From Alphaproteobacteria bacterium (lineage in GTDB: Bacteria; Pseudomonadota; Alphaproteobacteria; UBA8366; Aestuariispiraceae): 64,000 bases of DNA. This document shows positions 26,896 to 35,826 of this stretch, piece after piece; positions within the stretch are counted from its first letter, which is position 1; each line of letters opens with the position of its first letter. The position numbers and the translations under genes are program-made. The stretch spans positions 290,941-354,940 of the forward strand of contig JANSXE010000005.1 in the NCBI GenBank assembly GCA_024743195.1, read 5' to 3'. The notes beneath the pieces are model-generated. The model worked only from the letters and a program-made list of their open reading frames with translations, did no database searches and had not been told where the DNA came from.

Positions 26896-28677
26896 TCACC
26901 CCGCCTGACGGGTCAGCAGGTCCGGCGCGGGCAGATAGTCCTCGATGTCGACCGCGTCGATCTGGAAGGGCTCCAGATACTGGTCGGCGTACTCCTTCCA
27001 GACGCCGGAGCGCAGGAAGAGCGCGAACAGGTCCGCGTCGATATGCGCGTCCTTCACCATGAAGGACATGATCTTGAGCGACTCGCTGACCGTCTTGGCC
27101 TTCTTGTAGGGCCGGTCGGCGGCGGTCAGCGCCTCGAAGATGTCGGCGATCGCCATGATGCGCGCCGGGATCGACATGTCCTGCTTCTTCAGCCCGCGGG
27201 GATAGCCGGTGCCGTCCATCTTCTCGTGATGGCCGCCGGCGTATTCGGGCACGCGCCGCATCTTCTTCGGGAAGGGCAGCGACTCCAGCATCTTGATGGT
27301 CACGACGATGTGGTCGTTGATGGTCTCGCGCTCCTCCGCCGTCAGCGTGCCGCGACGGATCGCGAGATTGTAGAGCTCGCCGAGATCGTACTTGCCGACC
27401 TTGTGCTCCGCGAGATCGCCCAGCAGCGGCTCGACCGCCGGCGCGGGCGCAGGCGGGTCGGCCTTGGCGCGCATCGCCTCGACGGGGCTGAGCCCCAGCG
27501 TCTTGTCGAAATGCCGGATCCAACTCCGCGCGCCGATCTCCTTCAGGCGTTCGATGTCGGCGTCGTCCATGAACTCGCCGCCGACATTGGCGGCGGCGAC
27601 GAAATCGAACTCTTCCTCCAGCTCCTTCACCGTGCGCTCGAAGGCCGCATCGGCCTCGGCCGCGTCCTCGCCGGCGAGCTTGGCCTTCAGGCAGGCGATC
27701 TCGGCGTCGCGCCGCAAGACTTCGAAGCGGGTGCGAACCTCGTGGATGCGGTTGTAGATGGTCTCCAGCTTGCTGGCCTTGTCGACGACGTATTCCGGGG
27801 TCGTCACCTTGCCGCAATCGTGCAGCCAGGCCGCCACATGCAGTTCGTACCACTCCTCCGGCGTCAGATCGAAGGCGGCGAACATCCCCTCTTCGCTCTC
27901 GCAGGCGGCCTTGGTGAGCAGCTTGGTGATGACCGGCACGCGCTGACAATGGCCGCCGGTATAGGGCGACTTGTCATCGATCGAGGCGGCGATCATCTCG
28001 ATCAGCGAGTCCCACAGCTTGCGCTGCTGCTGGATCAGGAGCTGGTTTTCGAGCGCGACCGCCGCCTGGCTGGTCAGCGCCTCGATCATCGCCTGCAGCG
28101 CGCGCTGGAAGCGCACCGTCTCGCCCTTGGCGTTGCGGGCGTTGATGAGCTGCAGGACGCCGATGACCTCGTCCTCGGTGTTGATCATCGGGACGGTCAG
28201 GAAGGACTTCGAGCGATAGCCCGTGGTCTCGTCGAACTTCTTGGTGCCGGAGAAGTCGTAGGTCTTCTCCTGATAGGCGTCGGCGATGTTGCTGGGCTTG
28301 CGGCTGTGATAGACGGCGGAGGCGACGTTGTTCAGGTTCGGCGCGCCCTCGCGATAGAGCGGCACCGGCGGAAAGGGGATGTCCTTGCCCGTCGTTCCGC
28401 CCATCGCGATGTCGAGCGTGTCGTTCCGCATGATCTGGAACGAGAGGCCCTGCTCGTCGTCGGTCACAAGGTAGAGCGTGCCGCCGTCCGCGTTGTAGAT
28501 CTCCTTCGCCTCGAGAAGGATCATCTCCATCAGCTTCTCGTGGTCGCGCTCCGCCGAAAGCGCGATGCCGAGATCGACAAGGCGATGGAACATCTGCTCG
28601 CCCATGCGCCGCCCGAAGGTTCCGGCGCGGCGCTCCCCGTTCTCCTCGCGCTCGCTGTAGCGACGATCGACAGCCAT
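26896..28677 (-). CDS. GAF and HD-GYP domain cyclic di-GMP phosphodiesterase
   Basis: A 593-residue cytoplasmic protein. The N-terminal GAF domain spans about residues 25-215 (GGTLYLVTDDEQGLSFQIM, KSFLTVPMINTEDEVIGVLQLINA). The HD-GYP domain follows, with HDCGKV and HHEKMDGTGYP intact. A charged insertion of roughly 120-150 residues separates the two halves, including a helical coiled stretch. HD-GYP enzymes hydrolyse cyclic di-GMP, with the GAF domain sensing a ligand. The start at 28677 skips about 24 upstream in-frame residues. Confidence 0.9.
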   Translation of the reverse strand: MAVDRRYSEREENGERRAGTFGRRMGEQMFHRLVDLGIALSAERDHEKLMEMILLEAKEIYNADGGTLYLVTDDEQGLSFQIMRNDTLDIAMGGTTGKDIPFPPVPLYREGAPNLNNVASAVYHSRKPSNIADAYQEKTYDFSGTKKFDETTGYRSKSFLTVPMINTEDEVIGVLQLINARNAKGETVRFQRALQAMIEALTSQAAVALENQLLIQQQRKLWDSLIEMIAASIDDKSPYTGGHCQRVPVITKLLTKAACESEEGMFAAFDLTPEEWYELHVAAWLHDCGKVTTPEYVVDKASKLETIYNRIHEVRTRFEVLRRDAEIACLKAKLAGEDAAEADAAFERTVKELEEEFDFVAAANVGGEFMDDADIERLKEIGARSWIRHFDKTLGLSPVEAMRAKADPPAPAPAVEPLLGDLAEHKVGKYDLGELYNLAIRRGTLTAEERETINDHIVVTIKMLESLPFPKKMRRVPEYAGGHHEKMDGTGYPRGLKKQDMSIPARIMAIADIFEALTAADRPYKKAKTVSESLKIMSFMVKDAHIDADLFALFLRSGVWKEYADQYLEPFQIDAVDIEDYLPAPDLLTRQAG

Positions 28678-28818
28678 CTCTGGACCGCTTCCCCAAATTG
28701 CGCCCGGCGCGGCTCCCGTCGGAGTCGCGCGCTCTCCCATCCGGCGCATTGTCCGACAAAAGCGCCCGACTTGTCTACGGAGCAGTCCGCGCCGGCGTCG
28801 GGCGCCGGCGCCGGCGCG

Positions 28819-30159
28819 CTATTGCTCGAAGTCGAGCGGCACGTTTCCGGTCGCGCCGGTCGCGCCCCGGTGCGTGACTGACCCGGCGATCGTGCCGGTG
28901 TCCGGGAAGGTCGCGGACAGCGTACAGGCGTCGCAGTTCGTCGTCGTCGCCGGGAAGTCCTCGCCGTTGTTTCCGACGCTCAGCGTCCGGCGGGCGTCGG
29001 CGGGCAGCGACGCGGAATTGTTCTCGAGCAGGATCGAGGCGTTCGTCAGCCCGCCGCCGTTCAGATTGCTCGCCTGCAGGTCGAAGGTCCGTTCGGCGAA
29101 ATCGAGGAAATAGGAGAACTCGCCGGTGATGCCCCCGGTCAGATCCGCGGAGCCGCCGGCGCTTCCGCTGTTGGCCGCGACCAGCTCCTGCAGGGTGACG
29201 CCCACGGACGCGGCCGATCCCGAGACGGTGGGATCGACGGCGTCCTCGCCTGCGTCGCCCGCCCCAAGCGTCTGATCGAGGCCCGAGATCAGCGTCCCGA
29301 TCGGCGTCGGCTGCGAGGAGCCGCCGGTCTGCTGCGTCTGCTGCACGTTGACTCCGCCGCCTTGTCCCTCGCCGCCGGCTGAGCCCTGGCCGCCGGCCTG
29401 GCCTTGGCCGCCGCCGCTTTGCAGCCCGAGATCGTTGATGGCGCCCGGCGGCGCGATGAAGAAGACCGGCGGCTGGCCGGGCGTCGCAAGCACGGCCCCG
29501 CCCGGCCGGTTCAGATCGACCGACCCGTTCGGGGAGGAGAAATTGAAGGAGCCGGTATTCTGGCCCTGGCTGGTCGGTCCGGGCCCGACCAGCGCGGCGA
29601 AGACGACCGGCTGGCCGGGCGCCCCGCCCTGCGGCGCCTGGTCCGGGAACTGCTGCTGCGCCTGCTGCGACGTCAGCACGGAGACGAGCCCGATCGTCCC
29701 GCGGATGCCGATCTGCCCGACCGGGGTGACGATCTGCATGTCGTTCGGATCGCCGGAGGCGACCTTGCCGGCGACGAAACGCAGCGCCCCGCGGGTCAGA
29801 TTCACCACCATCGATCCGCCTTGGGCGTCCGGATCGAAGATGAAACGGTCGATTTCGATGCGGCTCTCGGGGCCGAGCGTGAAGACGCTCTCGTCCAGCA
29901 ACAACACCTGGAGACGCGAGTCGGCGCCGGCCGTGATGAAGTCCCCGAGGAAGATCGCCTCGCCGCTCTCCACCTGCCGGCCGACGGCCTCGGCGCGGGC
30001 CAGCAGGACGCGCCCGTCCACCGCCGCGGAGACGCCGGCCTGCTGCCCCTGCTGCCCCTGCTGCGCGGCCGACGGGCCGGCCGCGGCGAGCGTCAACGCC
30101 GCCGCAAGCGCGAGCGATCGCGCGGCGGTGCGCGGCGCATCGATCAAGTGGAGTCCCAT
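28819..30159 (-). CDS. FecR-domain exported protein with glycine-rich linker
   Basis: A 446-residue protein. It has a signal peptide ending near SAAQQ, a QQGQQGQQ stretch, then a FecR domain (ESGEAIFLGDFITAGADSRLQVLLLDESVFTLGPESRIEIDRFIFD, and VTPVGQIGIRGTIG). A Gly/Gln-rich linker covers about residues 250-300. The C-terminal beta-rich region contains a cysteine pair (CDAC). Such proteins are exported and often found next to a TPR/beta-barrel protein, as here; its gene lies 34 nt upstream. It is not a classical FecIRA regulator, since no sigma factor or TonB receptor is nearby. Confidence 0.85.
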   Translation of the reverse strand: MGLHLIDAPRTAARSLALAAALTLAAAGPSAAQQGQQGQQAGVSAAVDGRVLLARAEAVGRQVESGEAIFLGDFITAGADSRLQVLLLDESVFTLGPESRIEIDRFIFDPDAQGGSMVVNLTRGALRFVAGKVASGDPNDMQIVTPVGQIGIRGTIGLVSVLTSQQAQQQFPDQAPQGGAPGQPVVFAALVGPGPTSQGQNTGSFNFSSPNGSVDLNRPGGAVLATPGQPPVFFIAPPGAINDLGLQSGGGQGQAGGQGSAGGEGQGGGVNVQQTQQTGGSSQPTPIGTLISGLDQTLGAGDAGEDAVDPTVSGSAASVGVTLQELVAANSGSAGGSADLTGGITGEFSYFLDFAERTFDLQASNLNGGGLTNASILLENNSASLPADARRTLSVGNNGEDFPATTTNCDACTLSATFPDTGTIAGSVTHRGATGATGNVPLDFEQ

Positions 30160-30193
30160 GCTTGCCCTCCCGGCTCGGGCCGCTGCGGCGGCC

Positions 30194-31708
30194 CTAGAAC
30201 TCATAGCGCTTGGTGACCAGGAACTGGCCGCGCAGAGTGTCGTAGTCGTAGTTCCGGATGTTCGACTGCTGCTTCAGATATTCGCCGGTGACCGTCATCA
30301 CGACGTCGTCGAGGAAGTCCCGCACGGCGCCGGTCGTCTCGCCTTTCACCTCGTAGCCCAAGGCGTCGAGCAGACCGCCCGCCGGCGCGCCGAAGGTGGT
30401 GCGCAGGCGCAACGGATGCTCGCGCCGGCGCTGCGGCGCCGCCGCCGCGGTGACCAGAGGGTCCGGCGCCCGATAGAGCCGCACGCCGTAGCTTGCGCTG
30501 GACGCCAGGAACCGGCCCTCGCCCAACAGCCAGGTATGGCGGACCTCGCCCTTCCAGAAGCGGTAGCCCTGATAGCGCTGCTGCGCCTCCTTGTAGGTCT
30601 GCGCCCCTTCGAGCGAGACGCGGTGCGCCGGCGCCAGCCACATCCCCACCCCGACAAGAGCGTCCACGCGGGTTCCGTCGCGATCGGCGAGCGACCGGTT
30701 CTCGCTGATGTTGCGGAACCGCTCCCGGACCTTGCCGAGCGACGCCCAGAGGTCGAGCGGCGCTTGCCGGCCCGGTCGACGCACGCGCCTATCGACGCGC
30801 ACCGCGCCGCCGTAGCTCGTGTAGAATTTCTGGCGCGACAGGGTCATGGCGCTGTAGGCGCCGGTTGGCGTGATCGACCATCCGTCCGGAAGGTCGAAGA
30901 CGAAACCGCCGTTCAGCACAAGCGATTGCAGGTCGAGCTCGTCGCGCTCCGTCTGGTCGTCCTGGAACAGGGTGAGCGATCCGATCGCGCGATGCTCGCG
31001 CGGTTGGCCGAGATCGTGGTCGATCTCGTAGCGCACCAGCCCCATCACCGCCGTGTCGTCGTTCGCCCGGTCCGCTTCGAGGGTCAGATCGGTCGGGACG
31101 CCTAGGACGAGCGCTTCCTCGCCGCGGGGCGCCGCGTTGCGGTTGCTGTCGTAGTGCCCGCCGAGCGAGACGGTCAGCGTGTGCGTCGTGCGCTGCTGCT
31201 GTTTGGCGATCCGGTCCAGATAGCCCCGAATGCGCCGCGCATCGTCCGGGCGAAGCGGCAAGGCCTGCACCGCCCGGAACTCCCGCTCCGCCTCGACCAG
31301 ATTCTCCAAGCGGTAGAGGACGATGGCGTAAAGCAGCCGCACTTCCGCCTGACCCGGCTGAACGATCAGCACCCGCTCCAGCGTGGCCGCGGCCCCCTGC
31401 AGATCGCCGCGCTCGATCTGCTGGATCGCATAGCAGCTATTCAGGATCACATTGTCCGGGTCGGCGAGAATCTGCGCGAAGCTGACGCTCGGACAGTCCC
31501 GGCCGAGCACGGCCTCCTCCGCCGTCCGGGCCTCGGCCTCCTCCTGGCGCAGCGCCTCCAGGTCCTCTTGCGCCCCTTCCGCGGGATCCTCGGTCTGCGC
31601 CACCCGGGTCTGGGCGTGAACTTCGCCGCCCGTCGCCCAGCCGATCGCGGTCAAAAGCAGCCCCGCTGCGAACGCCCGCGCAAGGCGTCGGCCCGGTGCA
31701 CCCTCCAT
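30194..31708 (-). CDS. TPR plus outer-membrane beta-barrel protein (SLAM/DUF560-like)
   Basis: A 504-residue envelope protein. It has a signal peptide (about residues 1-31), a TPR-like helical region (about 60-165, ILNSCYAIQQIERGDLQGAAATLERVL and AEVRLLYAIVLYRLENLVEAEREF), then a long amphipathic beta-strand region ending in the terminal phenylalanine RYEF typical of outer-membrane barrels. It resembles surface lipoprotein assembly modulators, which export surface proteins. The FecR-type protein encoded next is a plausible client. The ATG at 31708 has GGGGAG upstream. Confidence 0.8.
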   Translation of the reverse strand: MEGAPGRRLARAFAAGLLLTAIGWATGGEVHAQTRVAQTEDPAEGAQEDLEALRQEEAEARTAEEAVLGRDCPSVSFAQILADPDNVILNSCYAIQQIERGDLQGAAATLERVLIVQPGQAEVRLLYAIVLYRLENLVEAEREFRAVQALPLRPDDARRIRGYLDRIAKQQQRTTHTLTVSLGGHYDSNRNAAPRGEEALVLGVPTDLTLEADRANDDTAVMGLVRYEIDHDLGQPREHRAIGSLTLFQDDQTERDELDLQSLVLNGGFVFDLPDGWSITPTGAYSAMTLSRQKFYTSYGGAVRVDRRVRRPGRQAPLDLWASLGKVRERFRNISENRSLADRDGTRVDALVGVGMWLAPAHRVSLEGAQTYKEAQQRYQGYRFWKGEVRHTWLLGEGRFLASSASYGVRLYRAPDPLVTAAAAPQRRREHPLRLRTTFGAPAGGLLDALGYEVKGETTGAVRDFLDDVVMTVTGEYLKQQSNIRNYDYDTLRGQFLVTKRYEF

Positions 31709-31837
31709 AATCACACACTCCCCCTCCGGCGCTTCCCTCGACGACGTGCGATCCCAGCCTCGCACGCCGCGCGCCAGCCCCTTTCCGCCTACCATGTCCG
31801 CGCCCCCGCGAACAAGGGCGCGCCCCGCCGGCCGGGG

Positions 31838-32662
31838 CTAGAGCAGATTGATGCGCATGTTCTCGCGCGCCACGATCGCGCCGGGCCATACGCGGCGCGC
31901 GGTCAGCTCCAACTCCTCCATGAAGTCGTCTTCGTGGGTGGGGTCGTGGTGGAAGATCGCCAGCATCCGCACGTTCGCCGCCCGGCACAGGCGCACCCCC
32001 TCCTCCCAGGTCGAATGGCCCCAACCCACCTTCTCGGGGAACTCCTCCTCGGTGTAGGTGCTGTCGTAGATCACGAGGTCGGCCCCCTCGATCAGCCCCA
32101 GGATATTCTGGTCGGGCTGGCCCGGCGTATGCTCGGTGTCGGTGATGTAGCACATCGCCTTGCCGCGGTGCTCGATGCGGTACCCGGTGGCGCCGTTCGG
32201 GTGGTTCAGGGGCGCGGTCCGCACCATAACGCCGGGGCCGAGCTGGAAGCTGTCGCCGGCGCGGAAATCCTCGAACAGCAGCCGACCGCGCATCGCCTCC
32301 AAGGGCACCGGAAAGAAGGGCTGCGCCATCTGGCCGGAGAGCACTTTGCGCACGCCCCCGTCCTCCTGGATGTGGCCGGCCATGATCGTGAACTCGTTGC
32401 CGGGCATGAAGGCCGGCGTGAAGAAGGGGAAGCCGTTGATATGGTCCCAATGGGTGTGGGACAGCATCAGCGTCGCGCGCGTCGCATCCTTCTTGAGCAT
32501 CCAATGGCCCAGATTGCGGATGCCCGTTCCGGCGTCGAAGACGATGCGCTCGCCGCCCGCGGACACCTCCACGCAAGAGGTGTTGCCGCCGAAGCCGATA
32601 TGACGGGGCGACGGACAGGCGATCGAGCCCCGCACCCCCCAGAACTTCACTTTGAACGCCAT
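31838..32662 (-). CDS. MBL-fold metallo-hydrolase, PhnP-like
   Basis: A 274-residue metallo-beta-lactamase-fold enzyme. The di-metal site is intact: HTHWDH, NHPNG, DTEH, and a final histidine in FHHDP. The opening FWGVRGSIACPSP is typical of the phosphodiesterase-like branch that includes PhnP and cyclic-nucleotide phosphodiesterases. The substrate is probably a phosphodiester and is not determined. The AT-rich 32740-32800 stretch upstream is the likely promoter. Confidence 0.85.
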   Translation of the reverse strand: MAFKVKFWGVRGSIACPSPRHIGFGGNTSCVEVSAGGERIVFDAGTGIRNLGHWMLKKDATRATLMLSHTHWDHINGFPFFTPAFMPGNEFTIMAGHIQEDGGVRKVLSGQMAQPFFPVPLEAMRGRLLFEDFRAGDSFQLGPGVMVRTAPLNHPNGATGYRIEHRGKAMCYITDTEHTPGQPDQNILGLIEGADLVIYDSTYTEEEFPEKVGWGHSTWEEGVRLCRAANVRMLAIFHHDPTHEDDFMEELELTARRVWPGAIVARENMRINLL

Positions 32663-32832
32663 TGCGCCTCACGCCCGCTTGCGCCGCAGCCGATCAAGCC
32701 GCCCCCACCCCGGTCAGCCTGCAGCAGTATGCAGTGGCGGGGCTTATAAAGCATTCTCGGAAATTCGCCAGAAATTCTCTTAAAATTTTCGTTATCTCGA
32801 CCGCCGCGGGCGACGCGCCGGCGCTCGGACCG

Positions 32833-33510
32833 TCAGGGGTGAAGGCGGACGGTGACGCGTCGGTTGATCGCCCGGTTCTCGGGGATCGGCTCCTCCATGA
32901 TGTCCCGGTTCGGGACCTTGGGCTTGGTGTCCGCGTAGCCGGCGGCCTTCAGCCGGGTCGGCTCCATGCCGCGTTCGATGAAATGGCGGACGACGGCCGC
33001 CGCGCGCGCCGCCGAGAGCTCCCAGTTCGACGGGAAGCGCTCGGTCTCGATCGGCACGTCGTCGGTGTGGCCTTCGGCGTCCACGAAGAACAGATCGTAG
33101 GGCGGGACCTCCAACTCGCGCTTCACCTTGCCCAGAACCAGCTTGGCCTGTTCGGTCAGATCGGCCGAGGCGGGCTCGAAGAACGAGCCGCTGGCGAAAT
33201 CGATCACCACGCCCTGATCGTCGAAGCCGACGTCCACCGCCTCGGGCGGCACGTCGTCGGTGTCCTCGATGATCTGCTGCACCTTGGAATGGAGCTGGAA
33301 GATCGGCTTGTCGCTGTCGACCTGCCCGCCCAACTCCTCCTTGATGCCGGCCTGGACCTGCTCGAACAGCGGCAGTTCGACCTTGGAGAAGGACACCAGC
33401 ATCACGAAGAAGGCCATCAGAAGCGTGATGGCGTCGGCGTAGGTGGCGAGCCAGTCCTCGCCGTCGTCGGCCGCGGGCGGCGCGGACGAGCGTTTGCGGC
33501 GGCGCGCCAT
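32833..33510 (-). CDS. motB: Flagellar motor stator protein MotB
   Basis: A 225-residue inner-membrane protein. The single helix near residues 20-42 carries the ion-binding aspartate (YADAITLLMAFFVMLVS, Asp26). The C-terminal OmpA-like peptidoglycan-binding domain (FVDAEGHTDDVPI, NWELSAARAAAVV, PENRAINRRV) anchors the stator. It lies 8 nt after motA. No other flagellar genes are in the window. Confidence 0.93.
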   Translation of the reverse strand: MARRRKRSSAPPAADDGEDWLATYADAITLLMAFFVMLVSFSKVELPLFEQVQAGIKEELGGQVDSDKPIFQLHSKVQQIIEDTDDVPPEAVDVGFDDQGVVIDFASGSFFEPASADLTEQAKLVLGKVKRELEVPPYDLFFVDAEGHTDDVPIETERFPSNWELSAARAAAVVRHFIERGMEPTRLKAAGYADTKPKVPNRDIMEEPIPENRAINRRVTVRLHP

Positions 33511-33518
33511 GTGCGTCC

Positions 33519-34313
33519 CTATCCCTTCATCTGGCGGTCCATGTCGAAGCGGATCGCCGGGTCGAGGAAGCTGTTCATCCGATCCTGGATGTAGCGCGGG
33601 TTCTTGCGGTCGGCCAGCATGCAGATCCCTTCCGCAAGCAGTTCGTGGCGGAAGCGCAGGATCTGATTGCGCTGGGTCAGCTTGTTGGCGGCGGGAATGA
33701 ACATCATCCGCGCGATGATCACGCCGTAGAGCGTGGTGTTGAGCGCGACGGCCAGCCCCTTGCCGAGTTGCGTCGGGTCCGAGCCCATGTCGTCCAGCAT
33801 GATGATCAGGCCGATCAGGGTGCCGATCATGCCGAAGGCCGGCGCCGTGCCGCCCATGCTGCGCAGGATGTTGGCGGGCACCATGTTGCGCTCGAAGGTC
33901 GTTTCGGCGACGAGCGACAGGTTCTCGCGGATCTCGTCGCCGGTATAGCCGCTCAGCAATTGCTCGACGGCGAAGGAGAGGAACTCGTCCCCCTCGACCT
34001 TCTTGGCCTCGCCGTCGAGCGCGACCAAGCCCTTCTGCTGCGCCAGATAGCCCCATTTGATGATGCGGTGGACCTCCTGATTCAGGATGTTCCGGCCCAT
34101 CCGGTAGACGCTGAAGATGCTGAGCGCGCCGCGCAGGGCGAGCAGGACGTAGCGCCACTCCTGCCCGAGACAGGTCGCGGCCAGGGTCCCGCCGACCACG
34201 ATCAGCAGGCTCTCGATGCTCAAGAAAATGAAATAGTTGTCGGTGCTGATCAGGACGGCGCCGACGAAGAGCCCGATACCGGCCAGGAATCCAACAAACG
34301 AGTTGATCGACAT
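33519..34313 (-). CDS. motA: Flagellar motor stator protein MotA/PomA
   Basis: A 264-residue four-helix stator subunit that conducts ions with MotB to drive flagellar rotation. Features are FVGFLAGIGLFVGAVLI, the cytoplasmic loop charges, and the family signature GTAPAFGMIGTLIGLIIMLDDM with LNTTLYGVIIARMMFIP. The short form and sequence style resemble PomA, but ion specificity cannot be settled here. The start at 34313 was chosen at MSINSF; the frame is open upstream. Confidence 0.92.
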   Translation of the reverse strand: MSINSFVGFLAGIGLFVGAVLISTDNYFIFLSIESLLIVVGGTLAATCLGQEWRYVLLALRGALSIFSVYRMGRNILNQEVHRIIKWGYLAQQKGLVALDGEAKKVEGDEFLSFAVEQLLSGYTGDEIRENLSLVAETTFERNMVPANILRSMGGTAPAFGMIGTLIGLIIMLDDMGSDPTQLGKGLAVALNTTLYGVIIARMMFIPAANKLTQRNQILRFRHELLAEGICMLADRKNPRYIQDRMNSFLDPAIRFDMDRQMKG

Positions 34314-34476
34314 GGCGTCGCGGATCCGTCCTCGTCCAGGCCGCCCCGTCCGCGCTGGCCCAGCGTTCCCCCAAACTTCCCGAATGTACAGTATGACCTG
34401 ATTCGGGGCGTGCAAAGGCTGGCGTCCGCCGACCGCTTGGCGCATCTAGAGGGCGGACTGTGAAGGAGCCGTTCCG

Positions 34477-35826
34477 ATGCCGAAGCCGTCGCCCGCCGCC
34501 CGTCGTCGCGCCAAGCCGCGTGGGCGCGCGCGCCCCGCGGCCGGTCCGCCGGTCGAGGTCGTCGTCGAGAGACTTGGCGCGCAGGGCGACGGCGTGGCCG
34601 AGACCGAGGCGGCGGGCCGTCTCTATATCCCCTACTCCGCCCCCGGGGACCGGCTGATCGCGGCCCCCGGGTCGCGGCGCGGCGACGGGCGCGCGGCGCA
34701 GATCGCCGAAATCCTCGCCCCCTCGCCCGACCGGATCGATCCGGTCTGCCGCCATTTCGGGCGCTGCGGCGGCTGCGCCTTGCAGCAGGTGCGCGCGGAG
34801 GCGATCGCGCGCGAGAAGCGGGCGCTGCTCGTCGACGCCCTGGCGCGCAAGGGCTTCGACGCGCCGCCGGTCGCGGAGACCGTCAGCATCCCGCCCGGCG
34901 ACCGCCGCCGGGCGCGCTTCGCGGTGCGCCGGCGCGCCGGCGCCGCCGCGCTCGGCTTCAACGAACGCGCGGGCCCGGCCGTCGTCGACCTGCAGGAGTG
35001 CCCGGTCCTTCGACCCGATCTGGCGGCGCAGCTTCCGGCGCTTCGCGCGCTCTGCGCCCGGTTGGACAGCCTGGGCGGCGCTGCGGATCTTCAGGTTCTG
35101 GCGAGCGAGACCGGCCTGGATCTGCTGTTCGCGCCGGATCGCCCGGCGGATCCCGGTCTGGCGGAGCGCGAGGCGCTGACCGCCTTCGCCGAGGCGCAGG
35201 ACGCAGCCCGCATCGCCTGGATCCCGGCCGCGGACGCGCCGCCGGAGCCCGTGGTCGCCCGCCGCGCGCCGCGCGTCGTCTTCGGCGGCGTCGCCGTCGA
35301 ACCGCCGCCCGGCGCCTTCCTGCAGCCCGGCCGCGCCGGCGAAGCGGCGATCGGCGCCGCCGTCGCCGCCGCGCTGGAGGCCCATGCGCCGGCGGCCGAC
35401 CGGATCGCAGACCTTTACGCCGGGTGCGGCGCGCTCGGCCTGCCGTTCGCCGCGCGCGGGCTCGCCGTGCATGCGGTGGAGGGCCTGGCGGACCATATCG
35501 CCGCCTTCCGCAAGGCCGGCGGCGCGCAGGGTCTGCGCGTCTCCGCGGAGGTGCGCGATCTGGCGCGCGCCCCGCTGGAGCCGGAGGAGTTGGCCCGCTT
35601 CGACGCCGTGCTGTTCGACCCGCCGCGCGCCGGCGCGGCCGAACAGGCGCGCATGCTGGCCCGCAGCGCCGTTCCCCTCGTCATCGCGGTGAGCTGCAAC
35701 CCGGCGACGCTGGCGCGCGATCTGCGGCTGCTGGCCGACGGCGGCTACCGCCTCGTCTCCGCCCAGCCGATCGACCAGTTTCCCTGGTCCGGCCATCTGG
35801 AGGCTGTGGCGGCTATGGTGCGCTAG
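34477..35826 (+). CDS. Class I SAM-dependent RNA methyltransferase, RlmD/RumA family
   Basis: A 449-residue enzyme that probably makes 5-methyluridine in 23S rRNA or tRNA. A TRAM domain (residues 27-80) is followed by the iron-sulfur cysteines Cys91, Cys97, Cys100 and a later one in ECPVL. The SAM-binding motif is DLYAGCGALGLPFA, the conserved motif is FDPPRAGA, and the catalytic cysteine is in SCNPATLARD. Its TAG stop overlaps the stop of the convergent kinase gene in CTAG. Confidence 0.92.
   Translation: MPKPSPAARRRAKPRGRARPAAGPPVEVVVERLGAQGDGVAETEAAGRLYIPYSAPGDRLIAAPGSRRGDGRAAQIAEILAPSPDRIDPVCRHFGRCGGCALQQVRAEAIAREKRALLVDALARKGFDAPPVAETVSIPPGDRRRARFAVRRRAGAAALGFNERAGPAVVDLQECPVLRPDLAAQLPALRALCARLDSLGGAADLQVLASETGLDLLFAPDRPADPGLAEREALTAFAEAQDAARIAWIPAADAPPEPVVARRAPRVVFGGVAVEPPPGAFLQPGRAGEAAIGAAVAAALEAHAPAADRIADLYAGCGALGLPFAARGLAVHAVEGLADHIAAFRKAGGAQGLRVSAEVRDLARAPLEPEELARFDAVLFDPPRAGAAEQARMLARSAVPLVIAVSCNPATLARDLRLLADGGYRLVSAQPIDQFPWSGHLEAVAAMVR

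Noticed and set aside
28819..30159. Classical FecR iron-signalling regulator
   Set aside because: No sigma factor or TonB-dependent receptor nearby, and the protein has a cleavable signal peptide rather than a single membrane anchor.
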